Positions 12,199 to 23,150 of a stretch of DNA of 64,000 nt are shown here, piece after piece; the stretch's first letter is position 1, and the number at the start of each line of letters is the position of its first letter. A program made the position numbers and the translations under genes. Below the pieces are notes generated by a model. The model worked only from the letters and a program-made list of their open reading frames with translations, was not told the DNA's origin and did no database searches. This stretch comes from Ovis canadensis (lineage: Eukaryota > Chordata > Mammalia > Artiodactyla > Bovidae): contig NC_091245.1 in the NCBI RefSeq assembly GCF_042477335.2, forward strand, positions 88,016,501-88,080,500, given 5' to 3'.

Positions 12199-12237
12199 GG
12201 GGGTGGGGGCGGGGGGGGGGGGCGCAGGGGAGGGGGC
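12199..12237 (+). other. G-run cluster with G-quadruplex potential
   Basis: Several runs of four or more G, including one of twelve, occur within 39 bases on the plus strand, separated by one to four bases. This is the template strand for ALX3, about 130-170 nt upstream of the start codon. The pattern meets the usual four-G-tract rule. Confidence 0.6.
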
Positions 12238-12270
12238 CGCACTCTGACTTAATGCTGGAACCATCCACGT

Positions 12271-12276
12271 CACGTG
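12271..12276. promoter_or_regulatory. E-box CACGTG in the ALX3 promoter
   Basis: This is a palindromic CACGTG, the USF/MYC-type bHLH-zip site, about 200 bp upstream of the ALX3 ATG, with a second partial copy (cacgtc) abutting it. Occupancy is unknown. Confidence 0.4.
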
Positions 12277-12420
12277 CAGCCCCGCGCGGGTTAACCCCTC
12301 GGAGCCCGGTAGCCCCCTGGTTCACTCCAGTCCCGGTACCAGAAGCAGTGGGAGAAGGGGAGGAAGCCACCCCCTCTCTCGAGGGTAGAGTCCCTTTTGT
12401 CTGTGCATCTTGGCGAGACC

Positions 12421-14640
12421 CTTGTTTAGAGCAGCGCTGGCCCAGATACCCGGCCCGGAGGCTCTTGACTCTGGAGGGTGAGACACTTCAGGGTAGAGAC
12501 CCCATCCACGCCCAACAAATCCTTTTAGGTCCGGTCTCCTGACTTTTAGTCTGGGATAATGGCCAGGGAACAGGTAGGGGTTGGGCTGGGACGTTTACTC
12601 TCTTTACTGGGAGTTGGAAAAACTTGGCCTTCAGCAAAAACACCTCCGTTATAGAGATATCTTGTTTTTTCTCCAGGTGAGGAGTCATTGCTGTGTGGAA
12701 ACAGCTCTAATCTGGTAATGGGTGCTGGGGGCTGGGAGCAGGGTGTGATAATTAATTAGCTGTGGGGCCTTGAACTAGTCACTTAGAGTCCTCATCTGCC
12801 TGTGGACATTGGACAGTCAGTCTTCTGAGTCTATATATATTCCTGGTGAGTTTCAGAAGCAGAGGCAGGGGCAGAGAAGACAGCTGGGCTGCAGAGGCAT
12901 CTCAGGACTGAACAGAGTCCACCAGAGGTTACCTTAGGAGCAGGTGGAGGAGTTCCTAGCGGGTTTTGTGTTTGAACAACAGGCATGGAGTGAATGCCTT
13001 TTAATGGGCAAATGATCTGAAAGTGCCTAGGAACCCCTGGAGAGGGGCTGTCTGTAGCTCAGACCTTGGGTGCTGTTACCCCAGGCCTGCCACTTTAAAA
13101 GGACAAAGTAGAACCATGTCACCTAATAGCTGGGTCTCCCTAGCCAAGAGGAAGCCCAGGACTAGGGCAGTAACTTAGAATTTTTTAAAAGTCAAACAAC
13201 CTCCACCTTATCTAAGATCTGGGAAGAAATACCTGTGGGCCCTAGAACCCTGCTCACTTTTGCGGATTGAGAAGTCCCTAGTTCTGGGTCACACAGTTTT
13301 TTATTTTCACTGCCTCCAGAGATTAGCAAGAAGGATGGGGAGTCCAACATCATTTGTACTTCATTTGAATTCTCAATTTTTAAAGGAATCCAAGGGGCCT
13401 GGTGTGAACACCTCCCTCTTCCGCTGGGGGCTTAGAGGGGGTTTCTTGGCTGTCCTCAGCCAGAGTTGGGCTGTAAATCAAGGGCAAACAGGAACCAGAA
13501 GCCTTGCATCTCACAAGTAGTCATTAAGCCATTATTAAACATACCATAACTTCTCTGAAGCCTTATTGGTTTAAACACCACATTGGAGGCATTATGGCCA
13601 TTAGGGCCCCTAATCACAGACTGCAGACTGGAGTAGTGAGATGGGAGCACCTGGAGCTGCTATTTCCAGCCAAGAGGGAGGTTTAGCTTGGAATTAAGCT
13701 TCCTCTTTGGCCTTACCAGGGGCATCCATTCTCTAGGATCCAGTGGATCCCAGCTCTGGGCAGCCAACTTGTATTGATCACTTTTGCCCATTCATAGGGG
13801 TTTTTCAATAGATATTGAGTTAGTAAATCAACTTACCTCAGTTTAGAAAATAATCGTTATTGGGTTAGGGCTGTAGATATTGTTGGCTTTTTTCAGGAGC
13901 ATGTTAATGTCAATTCAGGACACGTTTTCTGTCCAACAAAGTAATCAAGTAGCTTACTGTGGAAGACGAAAGTATGACAGAAAAACATCATCAACAGTCT
14001 AAACAGGGCAGCCAAATTTAAGTGCCAAGTGTTTTGCCTCCAATGATAACCTTTCTGAACCTGTTTACTCATCATAAATGTGGGCCCTACCCATGAACAA
14101 GGAATATTTGAGGAACACTTATTTGATGGATGTGATGAACTGTGTTCATTTAAGAGATTTTTATTATCATTAAGAGATCCAGAAACTGCAGCCAGATTTC
14201 TGGGCTACATCACTGAATTGGTGGAAGGCTCCATAGGCTCAGATGGAAGGTTCTATGATTGGGAGCTGAGCAGAGACACCTAGGTACCCACACTCTTTTC
14301 CAAACCCAGAAATTCCTTCTCCCTTTCTCCCCCTCTTTGAACAGAACCAATTTCCATGCTGAGATGGTGTTCCCAATTGAACCGAGGTGGCAGGAAATCC
14401 CAGAGTCCATTTAAGGTGGGTCAGATAGATAGGGTTGCCCCTCTGGCAAGGTTTTCTTCCAGGACCATGCAAAAGAGTTCTTAAAGGGGCCCTTCCTGCC
14501 CCCTCTTAGACACCACTAGTGCACACTCATCTTTATCCATATGTGGTCTGGCCAGTCTGATGGGGCAGGAGCATAGAAAAAACAAAAATGTAACCTCAGA
14601 GTTTCAAGGTTTTCTTTCTTAGGAGAGCTGAGAAATCATG
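12421..14640. other. Unique sequence upstream of ALX3
   Basis: No gene and no confident repeat was recognised. It contains the TAATTAATTA site and several AT-rich stretches (13.5-13.6 and 13.8-14.1 kb). Open frames are short and without family resemblance. It is a reasonable place for proximal ALX3 enhancers, but nothing in the sequence proves this. Confidence 0.4.
12749..12758. promoter_or_regulatory. Palindromic paired-homeodomain P2-type site TAATTAATTA
   Basis: Two TAAT half-sites face each other with two bases between them, about 680 bp upstream of the ALX3 start. Paired-class homeodomain dimers, including ALX proteins, bind TAAT palindromes spaced by two or three bases. A second identical 10-mer lies at 34112-34121 inside an old repeat. 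Confidence 0.35.
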
Positions 14641-14644
14641 AAGT

Positions 14645-14845
14645 ATCATAGGGGACCTCATTTTACAAATAAAAACAATAGCTAACACAGGTAGTGTCAT
14701 ATAGTGTGCCAGGCACTGTCTAACGTATTCTCTATTGATTTACTTGACCCTCATGACAACCCCAGGAAGGAGACACAATTATTATCCATATTATCAGAGA
14801 GAAACTGAGGCCACAGAAGGGTGCCATTTGTCCAATGTGGATATC
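14645..14845 (-). repeat. MIR SINE
   Basis: In reverse orientation the sequence follows MIR: the tail-like tgtgccaggcactgtctaa, then attattatccatat and gagaaactgaggccacaga, which is the reverse of the MIR core. Confidence 0.75.
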
Positions 14846-14979
14846 AGTGGCAGATCGAAAATTTACGCTCAGGCCCATGGTTCCCACCAGCTATCTCTGA
14901 GTTGTTCTTCAGCGAACATAACAAAACTGGAACCATTAGTTGTACACCTCCTTCTCCCAAGGGAAGGTCAGGACTTCCT

Positions 14980-15227
14980 TTTTTTAATGGATATTTTTTG
15001 GCTGTGCCGGGTCTTATTCGCGGCACACAGGCTTTCCCTAGTTGCAGCGCACAGTCTTCTCCTGTGCACAGGGGCTTCTCTAGCTGTGGTGCTCAGGCTC
15101 CGTAGTTGTGACATGTGGGCTAGTTGCCCTGCAGCACTTGGGATCTTAAGTCCCCCGACCAGAGATCAGACCTGCATCCCCTGCATTAGAACGTGGATTC
15201 TTAACCACTGGACCACCAGGGAGGTCT
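14980..15227 (-). repeat. CHR-2 type SINE
   Basis: Read on the minus strand it begins with the tRNA-like head (cctggtggtccagtggttaa) and runs to a T-rich plus-strand end corresponding to the A-tail. Internal blocks such as gctgtgccgggtc and tagttgcagcgcac are typical of the cetartiodactyl CHR family. Confidence 0.85.
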
Positions 15228-15714
15228 CAGCACTTCTTCCTGATGCAATTTGAGGCCAAAGTGGATGGGAACAGAGTTGGTCCAAGATGGAGCCATATTG
15301 CTGCCTTTCTGATCACCAAATGACAGTTTATTGAGACTTGCCATGCCCAGCTGTTGGTGGTTGGGACAGTAGGTGGAGGGGGGTTTCTGCTAAGCTGAGA
15401 CCAAATGAAACAGCATCTAACACCTGAGAGGTTTTATGACCCACCAACACAGCCAGATGTGGGGCAGAGTTTTAAGAGAATTAGTGAGTTCACCATTCGT
15501 GCTGTTTAATAACCAGTTGAATTACAATAGCATTATGTCACTGATAGAGTGTCCAGAGACTCAGTGAGATGAGCTGAAAGGATGATCCAGATAATTCTGG
15601 GTCCTATCTTTAAAAACAGAAGGAAAAGAAAAATCGCTCCACCTGCTGAGAAAAACTACTTTCAAAATGGACATGATGCTTACTGGCTGTTTCTAGGCAA
15701 CTGTTTTACACTGG

Positions 15715-15845
15715 CTGATTGTTTCATTCATTCATTTAATAGGAGGACCTACTCTGTGACAGGCATTTGCTGGCAGTGGGATACAGCAGAGAGCAAGACA
15801 GACGTGACCCCTGCCACATGTCAACTTTGCTGGAATGGAAATGTC
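15715..15845. repeat. L2-like fragment
   Basis: The run cattcattcat, a variant of the ctactatgtgccagg block, and gggatacagcagagagcaag match the common L2 3' region. It is diverged, so the family call is tentative. Confidence 0.5.
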
Positions 15846-16944
15846 TCCTCTACAATGAAAAAAAAAATCATCATTTGGATGTGAATCAAAATGGAATCTG
15901 GTCTCCAGAACAGAACTCCTGGCCTCTAGCCTCAACTTTAAGGTTGGTTCTTGAATTGAGCATTGGTCCCAACTTCAGCTTTCTTTCTCTTTCTGCCTGC
16001 CCTCAGCCTGTGCCACACGAAGGTGAATGTGCCCCTTTATCTCCCAGGGGATGTCCAAGAGCAGTCAGAACAACAGGAAAGATGGAACCTCAGATCTGAC
16101 ATTTCTTTGACATACAAAACTTCCTTCCAGACAGGAAAAACTCAGTTGCTTTCTCTTTTTTTTTCTTTGAAGGCAAGACAGTCAATATTACTCTTGTCCT
16201 GTTTAGACTTTGAAATCCTAAATTGATCCCTATGAAAATTCTGGGATGGGGAGCCCACGTAGATTGTTTCTCATTAGTGACATTCTTCCTGGAAGGTCAG
16301 ACTAAGGAATGGTAAATAAACCTTTAGATCCGGTACTTCCCCCTCACCCATGATATTGAAAAGAAAGAAAAGAAGGGGGGTGGGGGAAGCAGCAGCTTTG
16401 TGCTGTGGATACCCAGGATCCTTGGCTGTCATTCTGACAACCCAGGCTGAAGTCTATGCTTTGGGATAAAATTTTTGGAAAGTTAGGGAGCTACTTTTTT
16501 CTCTTCTGTTGATTTGATCTCTTTCAATGGGAGAACCAGTTAACTTGTGTGTACTTCAGTTTCTTCCCCAGAAGAAGGAGGGGAGTGAGTCTGTAGTTCA
16601 GCTTTTCTGGAATGAATGGGTTCACAGAGATGTTTCTTGAGCCTGAGTCCCCCCAACCCCAAACTTGTATTTCTCTGCTCATTTTCTCCACCCACCCTCC
16701 TCGGGGTCGGGCTGGTATGGGGGCAGGGGCCAGAGAGGCAGAGCTTCATCTGGGATGTGGCAGTGCCCTGCAGGCCAGGTTTGCCCTGACATCTGCCTTG
16801 GTGTTACAGTAAATGTGTTCTGTGGCAAGTGCTGCCTTGGACCAAGAGAAGTTATTTTGTGGGAGAGTTTTTCATGAACTCTTTCTTGGTATGAAACAGA
16901 AGGGGGCCGGTTTAGACCTCTTGGCAGACTTTGATCAATTGATT
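15846..16944. other. Unique sequence, nothing recognised
   Basis: No gene or confident repeat. A G-run and A-rich patch near 16.36-16.39 kb is low-complexity. Open frames are below 110 codons and show no family resemblance. Confidence 0.4.
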
Positions 16945-17100
16945 TTATTCATTTGTTTGTTCATCAGGCATTTATTGAATGCCTGCCATGTGCCAGAGAG
17001 TGGGGCCACACAGCAGGAATAGACTCCGGATGCAGACCATTTATTCTCAGGGCTTTTCCACTCTAGCAGGAGACACAGAGCAACAGGCAGGTATCCAGCA
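16945..17100. repeat. L2-like fragment
   Basis: It contains catttattgaatgcctgcca, tgtgccagag and the agcaggagacacagagcaac block characteristic of the L2 3' region. Confidence 0.6.
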
Positions 17101-18105
17101 GGGCGTGTTGTTCTGAGGCAGGAGAGCACAGGGGGCTGTGGGGTTCATGAGATGGGCACCGCCTTGGGCTGGAGGCAGCTGCCAAGGAACACTTTCAGGA
17201 TGAATCTTGAAAGTTGAAGGAGGGTCAGCCAGAGGAAGGTGTATGGAGGTGGCAGGGAGGGAAGGCATTCCAGAAAGACAGCCCAGAGGTGAGAAAGAGG
17301 AAGCCAAGTTTGGGGAACTTGGATTTGTTGAATAATGCTGGAGCCTAGGCAAGAAGAGAGTTTGGGGTAGGGTGGGAGGAAGACAGACAAAGGTAGAGAA
17401 GTCCACAGGAGTCAAGGGAAGCTCTCGGAAGGCAGGCTGGCGCCACAGGTGTCCACCCCCAGCACCTGCCAAGCCCAGCTCCAAGCACTAGATTTGCTCA
17501 TGGGAGCCGTGGAGGAGGGAGCCTCAGGCCTGAGAAGTCTCCCTATGCTAAGTGGGAAGCCACACCCAGAGGGCGGATATGAAGAAAACATGAAAACAGT
17601 TGCAACTAAAAGCACATCTGCTCGCCGCCTGAGCCATGAGGTGCAGCGCTGAGCAGAGGAGCTGTGGGATGTGAGCGGGCGGGTGGTCTGCAGGGCCTCT
17701 CGGGGCCAGGCTCTTACCGGGAATGCTGGTCAGGGCACCTCTTGAACTCATTTCAGCAGGAAATCCATTGGTTCCAGAGTGTAGATTCCAGATTTGTTAT
17801 TTTACAGGGCTAACAAGTATGTAATTATCACATTTGGGGCCCTTCAAAGGAAATGCAGACACACACCACTGAACCCCCTTAGAAATGTGCGTGGGACCCA
17901 TCCCAGAGTTCTGGATGGAGCTCACTACCATGTCACACAGAAGTACACTCCAGCCCAGGGTCTGCTCCTGTGTTGGTGGAAGAGAATACGAAGACTGGGC
18001 CTAAACCTCACAAGAGACTGGGAGAAAAGCAAGTGAAGAGGGTGGAAGGGCTCTACCAGCCCCTTCTGAAGTCTCTTGAGAAGGAGAGGGAGCGGGATGG
18101 GTTAT
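17101..18105. other. Unique sequence, nothing recognised
   Basis: The left part may be a continuation of the L2-like material (cagaaagacagcccagaggtgag). I see no exon, no conserved protein and no structured RNA. Confidence 0.35.
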
Positions 18106-18109
18106 AATA

Positions 18110-18236
18110 GTAGGATCCACTCAAAGTTCACCTACAATGTGCTGGTCGAACACCATCTCATATCTTCTTTATTGTGTTATAAGGTGGATATTAATATTCC
18201 CATTTTACAGAATGGAGAAACTGAGATTGGTTTGTA
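18110..18236 (-). repeat. MIR SINE, truncated
   Basis: The motifs tattaatattcccatttta and cagaatggagaaactgag are the reverse complement of the MIR core. It abuts the next repeat directly. Confidence 0.65.
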
Positions 18237-18740
18237 TATTAGTTATCTAAGGCTGCACAAGAAATCACCCCAAAACTTAGTGGCTTAAAATAGCAATAGT
18301 CAGTGTGATTGTGGGTCAGAGATTCAGGAGCACGTTGGCTGAATGGTCTGTCTTGGGAGTATCTCAGGACCCCAAATCAGACAGTGGTCATTCTATGGAG
18401 GATTTGCTTCCAAGGTGGCCCTCACACATCACTGGCAGTTTGGTGTTGACTGTTCATGAAGGCCTGAATTCTTCCCCATGTGAGCCTTTTCATGTGGCTG
18501 CTGCAAGCAGCCCTCAAAACCTGGCAGCTGGCTTGTCCCACAGAGAATGAGCCAAGAGACCAAGGTGGAAACTGAGGTGCTGTTTATGACCCAGCCTCAG
18601 AACTCACACAGCATTACTGCTGCCATATTTTACTCAGCACACAATTCAGTCCTGAGTTTGTACAGGAGAGAATTCCACCATGTGGCTCCTTGGGCCACTG
18701 TTGGGGCTGCACTGATGGGTTAAAAAGGGGACCTGATGAG
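18237..18740 (+). repeat. MLT1-like LTR remnant
   Basis: It begins tgtatattagttatctaagg followed by caaaacttagtggcttaaaa, the hallmark start of MLT1-type ancestral LTRs, and continues about 500 bases with gtgggtcagagattcaggag and ggatttgcttccaaggtggc. The exact subfamily is not assignable by eye. Confidence 0.55.
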
Positions 18741-18744
18741 GGGT

Positions 18745-19065
18745 GGGGGTATTATATTAGTTATGACTGATTAGCATTGTTGTATGGCAGAAACCAGACT
18801 TCCCTGGTGGCTCAGACAGTAAAGCGTCTGCCTACAATGCAGGAGACCTGGTTTCAATCCCTGGGCAGGGAAGATCCCCTGGAGAAGGAAATGGAAACCC
18901 ACTCCAGTATTCTTGCCTGGGAAATCCCATGGATGGAGGAGTCTGGTAGGCTACAGTCCATGAGGTCGCAAAGAGTCCGACTCGACTGAGCGACTTCACT
19001 TTCACTTTCATGGCAGAAACCAACACAACATTCTAAAGCAATTATATTCCAATTTTAAAAAAAGA
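18745..19065 (+). repeat. Ruminant L1 3' end, split by a SINE
   Basis: The left piece (18745-18796) ends tgtatggcagaaacca, and the right piece resumes with atggcagaaaccaacacaac and ends attccaatttt plus A-run. Together they match the ruminant L1 3' terminus that is also present uninterrupted near 42.0 kb. A Bov-tA element sits between them. Confidence 0.75.
18797..19009 (+). repeat. Bov-tA SINE inserted into an L1 end, 13-bp target duplication
   Basis: It is a complete tRNA-derived head (cttccctggtggctcagac onwards) and Bov-A body ending cgacttcactttcactttc. The 13-mer atggcagaaacca flanks it exactly at 18784-18796 and 19010-19022, so the inserted unit is defined to the base. Confidence 0.9.
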
Positions 19066-19469
19066 AGGGGACTTGAAGGGGCATGACGGGGTGCCTGGCA
19101 GGCAAGTGGCAAAGCCCACTGGGCAGTGAGAGCCACACTGCCTGTCCTGAGGGAGACAGGGGAGATCCCCAAATGGGGCAACACTTGTTTTATGTACCCC
19201 AAGTGTTCAGCTATCACAGCAGGCAAACTCCTAGGGGACTCCCTCAGTACACTGAGCTGATCTCAGGCTCCATGGGGGCTCTTTGTTCACATGGGTGAAG
19301 GAAGGAAGCAGACTCACCTTTAACGTGAGAAGAGAATTCACTTTCCCTATTTGCCTTGCGGTCGGTTGGGCAGAGGAACTCTGGTCTTACACCTTGCGCT
19401 GAGTGACGGGGAGAAAGATGGTGCTGAGAGCCGATTGTGAGGTAGGTCTGAACCAGGGAGGTCTCCATT

Positions 19470-19630
19470 TTAAAATTTCATATAATCTTCTCCAGAGGTA
19501 GCTATTACTGTTTACACTTCACAGATGAGACTCAGAGAAATGAAGCAAGGTGCCCAAGGTGTCACATACTTCCTAAACGACAGAACCAGGCAGGTAGCCT
19601 GGTCAGCTTGCACCACCTCCAACAGGTGTG
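19470..19630 (-). repeat. MIR SINE
   Basis: Reverse-orientation MIR core: cttcacagatgagactcaga, aagcaaggtgcccaaggtg and cagaaccaggcagg are recognisable. It is diverged. Confidence 0.6.
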
Positions 19631-20153
19631 CTACCTGAGTCCTGGCAGACAGGCAAGGGCTGCATCTGCCCCCAGCCACTCAGTGAAACTGAGTGTTCAG
19701 TGAGGCAGATACTGTGCTGGGCAGAACTGCGGGATGCAGAGACACCCCTGCTCCAAGCCTGGGCAGATCCTCCTTAACGGAATTTTTTTCTCCTGGGGAG
19801 ACAAGATTTGTACACGTGAACAATAGTCAGTCCTCTAAGATGACCACTGAGGGTGAGACAGGTTGAGGAACAGATGTAGCAGGGAGGGGCTGGTGCCCTC
19901 TGAGGTCCCTTCCAGGTGCAGAAGGACGCCACTGGGCAGTCACGAGCACATCAGCACTGAGCCCTGGATTCCCAACCGCACACCTTGAGTACCAGCACAC
20001 AGGACCATTCCCCCTTGCAGGGAATCCTGGGAGATCTCCCAGCAGCCTGAGAAAATGGGAGGGGCCGGGAAATTGTGGGCTGATGGAGAAGGGGGCAGCT
20101 AGCTGCTGAGTTTGGGTCAAGTGGGTAGGCATTTCCAGGCACGAGGAGCTCAG

Positions 20154-20167
20154 CTGCCCCCTGCAGG
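20154..20167 (-). promoter_or_regulatory. Candidate CTCF motif
   Basis: ctgccccctgcagg matches the reverse of the CTCF core (SYGCCMYCTRSTGG) with one mismatch. This is a motif match only. Confidence 0.25.
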
Positions 20168-20427
20168 GGGTTTGTGAAGGAGGAATAGACATGACAACAC
20201 CTCGGCTGGGTGGGACCAGAGGGTGGCACATGTGGAATACAGAGCCTACTTTGTTTTGGGCAACGAGGAGAGTATGGAGAGGCACTTGGAGCAGGGCCTG
20301 ACCCATCGTAAGTGATCAATGTATTAATATTATTATTGTTGTTGTTATTTAGTGGGAGAATGAGAGGTGTGCTTTAGGAATATAATTTTGGTAGCTTGAG
20401 CGGAATAAAAATAGTATGGTGGTATCT

Positions 20428-20647
20428 GGCTCCCCAGGTGGCTCTAGTGGTAAAGAACCCACTTGCCAATGCAGGAGACATAAGAGATGCAGGTTCGATC
20501 CCTGGGTTGGGAAGATCCCCTGGAGGAGGAAATGGAAACCCACTCCAGTATTCTTGCCTGGAGAATCCCATGAACAGAGGAGCCCTGTAGTCTACAGTCC
20601 ATAGGGTCACAAAGAGTCGGCCTGAAGCAACTGAGCACGCATGCACA
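20428..20647 (+). repeat. Bov-tA SINE
   Basis: A full-length copy with tRNA-like promoter boxes (gcaggttcgatccctgggtt) and the body cactccagtattcttgcctg. Imperfect 12-bp flanks (20416-20427 and 20648-20659, two mismatches) look like an aged target-site duplication. Confidence 0.9.
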
Positions 20648-20689
20648 ATGATGGTACCTAAAATTTACTGAGCACATATGCTGGGCCAC

Positions 20690-20922
20690 TTCTTTTTTTA
20701 AAAAATATTTATTTATTTGGCTGCATCGGGTCTTAGCTGTGGCGTGCAGGCTCTTTCTTTGAGACGCATAGACTCTCCAGTTGTGGCACTTAGGCTCCAG
20801 AGCACGGGCTCAATAGTTGTGGCGCACGGGCTTAGTTGCTCCGAGGCATGTGGGGTCTTCGTTCCCTGACCAGGGATTGAACCAAGGCAGATTCTTAACC
20901 ACTGGACCACCAGGGAAGCCAG
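20690..20922 (-). repeat. CHR-2 type SINE
   Basis: The plus strand starts with an A/T tail (aaaaaatatttatttattt) then ggctgcatcgggtcttagct, and ends gaccaccagggaagcc. It is a near-complete reverse copy of the CHR-2 family. Confidence 0.9.
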
Positions 20923-21065
20923 TCTAATTCTTTGTGAGGAGGTAGCATCATTTCCCCAGGGACATGGGAGAAGGGGACAAGACAGTGTATAGGACAGTGG
21001 TCCAGGCACGAGGTGTCAAAGATGCGACAGGATGTGGCCGAGGAAATGAAGAGGGATGGCCAAAA

Positions 21066-21268
21066 GTGAAAAAAGTGTTAGTCGCTCGGTTGTGTCTGAC
21101 TTTGTGTGATCCCAGCCCGCCTGGCTCCTCTGTCCATGGGATTCTCCAGGCAAGAGTACTGGAGTTGGTAGCCATTCTTTTCTCCAGGGGATCTTCCCAA
21201 CTGAGGGATTGAACCCAGGTCTCCTGCAATGCAGGCATATTCTTCATCATCTGAACCACCATGAAGGA
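21066..21268 (-). repeat. Bov-tA SINE, diverged
   Basis: Reverse copy: gtgttagtcgctcggttgtg, ctctgtccatgggattctcc and gattgaacccaggtctcctg are visible. The head at the right end (catctgaaccaccatgaagg) is substituted. Confidence 0.85.
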
Positions 21269-22945
21269 ATGGCTGAAGGGAAGAGGTATTAATATTTAGT
21301 GGGAAGGAATGACCTGACTTATTGCCACATAGGGGTAGGGTGTATGGATGCCCTGCAGCCCAGATAACGGGGGCTGCAGAGACCAGGCACAGAGGCATGG
21401 CTTCAGAGGACATTTTGAACCCTGAGCCAGATTTCCATCGTGAAAGGGGTTCTTCACTTAGCACATATTGTCAACTGTAAAATCAGGGCGTCTGCAAAGT
21501 TCCTGTTGGAATTTGGGGAGATCCTTAAGAGGCAGAGCAGGGAGGGCACCAAGTGAACTTCCAGGCTCTGGAAGCCCATGATCAGTGCCATCCTGGCGAC
21601 AGCACAGGGCATACCAGGTGCTGAGTGGGCCCTCTTGCTCTTCAGATAGCCCTGGCTGGTAGGCCTCAGGTAGGTGGGGGGCTATAGGTAGGGAGCCTAG
21701 CCCTGGAGTAGGCATGATTTCTGGGAAGCCAGCAGGATGCTTGGAGTGGGTGGTGGTCAGGGGGAGAGCAGCGAAGACCTCATTCTGAGTCAGCCTGTGG
21801 AAGGTATGAAACCTTTGTCCTTTAAGTGGGTGGAGAGGGCCCGAGTCCTCAGCTTCAGGGGAGGTGGGTCCTTCCACAGAGCTCCCAAACTTTGGGATTG
21901 AGATGACAGCAATGATTTTAGAAGAAGCTTTGTCCTTTGAGGGTGAGGGCGCCGTGGCAGGCCTGGAGAAGGGGAGGCTGGGGTGGGGTGCAGGGCTGTT
22001 AGTCTGCTGTGGGCTTCTGAGGCTCTGCTCGTGGAGTATGAGCGGAGCGCACGCATGTGCGGAGTGTATCTGGCTGGGTCTCCTGATTCAGGAAGATGCC
22101 TCTGAGCCCTGCGGCTGCTTTGGGGGGCCCCTTGCAGCATGAGTAGGCAGGCCCTGAATTTTGTGGGGTCCTCTCAGGGGAGGGTATATGTAACCACACA
22201 CAGACCCCAGGGCGTCTGGGAAAGGGAGTTCTGTAGGCACATTCACACCAGATCCATTGGACAAAGAGACCGGATATTTTGCTGTTTGATAAACTTCGTA
22301 AAACAGTGGAGCTGAGTGATTTTGCTGCTGCCTGAATGGAAGTATTCTAAGAACCCATGCCAAGAAGATAAATAAGGCTGCGGCTCCAGGAGGGGAGCTG
22401 AAACAAATGTGCAGCGGAGAGGTACATCAAAGTAAAACTAGCTCTCCTGACGACCCGGCTCTGCATGTGACGGAGTGTGTGCGTGTGTGCGGGTGTGTGG
22501 CGGACCAAGTGTTTGGCAGACACTAGGCTACATTGAGGGGCCTGAAGATGTACCCTGGGCTCTTGCCAGCCCCTCTGAAGGCAGCCCTGTACACAATAGG
22601 CCTGCTTGACATTTAAGTAGGATTAGGCCCAGCCCTGCTTGGTACAAAGGGAAAGCAGTGTTAGCCACTGCTGGAGATTCAGGCCCTACAGCCAGCCAGC
22701 TGGGGTTAATTCAGACTGGAATATGTGTAGTGAGAGGACTGGGATCCTTCAGTGGGCAGGGGCACCGGTCCCTATTGGCCAGTGAAAGATTTATTCTGCA
22801 CTGATGACAGGGGGTACAAGCTCGAGTGTAAAAACATCAGCCCCTCTCATATGTGGCTCCAAACTCCTCAGGGCTTGATGGGGCAGACACAGGAGCATGG
22901 AGATGGAAGAGTGTGTTAGATCTGGATGGAAGTTTAAATATCATC
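21269..22945. other. Unique sequence, nothing recognised
   Basis: GC-moderate DNA with a short GT-rich patch near 22.47-22.50 kb. Open frames of up to 139 codons on the minus strand have no recognisable domain and no splice-linked partner, so I do not call them genes. Confidence 0.4.
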
Positions 22946-22949
22946 TAGT

Positions 22950-23150
22950 CCAAAGGTTCTCAAAGTATGGGTCTCAGGCCAACAGCAGTAACATCTAGGA
23001 ACTTGTGAAACAGGCAGGTTGTTGGTGATCCCCGAGACCTACTAAGTCAGAAACTCAGGGTAGGGCCAGCAATTTTTAATTGTGTGTATGTGTGTGTGTT
23101 TTTTTTTTCTGGGTGATATCGATGCCATCTAAAGCTTGAGAATCACCAGT
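22950..23150 (-). repeat. MER5A-like hAT DNA transposon remnant
   Basis: Terminal inverted sequences aggttctcaaa (left) and gcttgagaatcacc (right) flank a body with gagacctactaagtcagaaa and ctcagggtagggccagcaat, the MER5A (Charlie group) pattern. It is interrupted by a short GT/T run. Confidence 0.65.

Larger units (their letters stand above)
9150..12420. promoter_or_regulatory. ALX3: CpG island domain of ALX3 (promoter, exon 1, 3' part of intron 1)
   Basis: CG dinucleotides are frequent by eye from about 9.15 kb through 12.4 kb, with long GC-only stretches around 11.5-12.2 kb, while DNA on both sides is CpG-poor. The island is diluted by the pyrimidine-rich block at 10.13-10.40 kb. Broad CpG islands that extend into the first intron are typical of Polycomb-regulated homeobox genes. 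Edges are approximate because no observed/expected ratio was computed. Confidence 0.75.
12070..12420 (-). promoter_or_regulatory. ALX3: ALX3 5' untranslated region and core promoter (inferred)
   Basis: Directly upstream of the start codon lies GC-dense DNA with a G-run block (12199-12237), then an E-box CACGTG at 12271-12276 overlapping the CRE-like core acgtca at 12268-12273. No convincing TATA box was seen at a sensible distance, in keeping with a CpG-island promoter. The transcription start was not determined. Confidence 0.55.

Noticed and set aside
11943-12542. 199-codon plus-strand frame over the ALX3 promoter
   Set aside because: Antisense shadow in CpG-rich DNA. A divergent transcript is possible, but no coding evidence exists.
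20428-20647. tRNA-like promoter boxes suggesting a tRNA gene
   Set aside because: The sequence is the head of a Bov-tA SINE with degenerate arms and a SINE body behind it. The same holds for the other copies.
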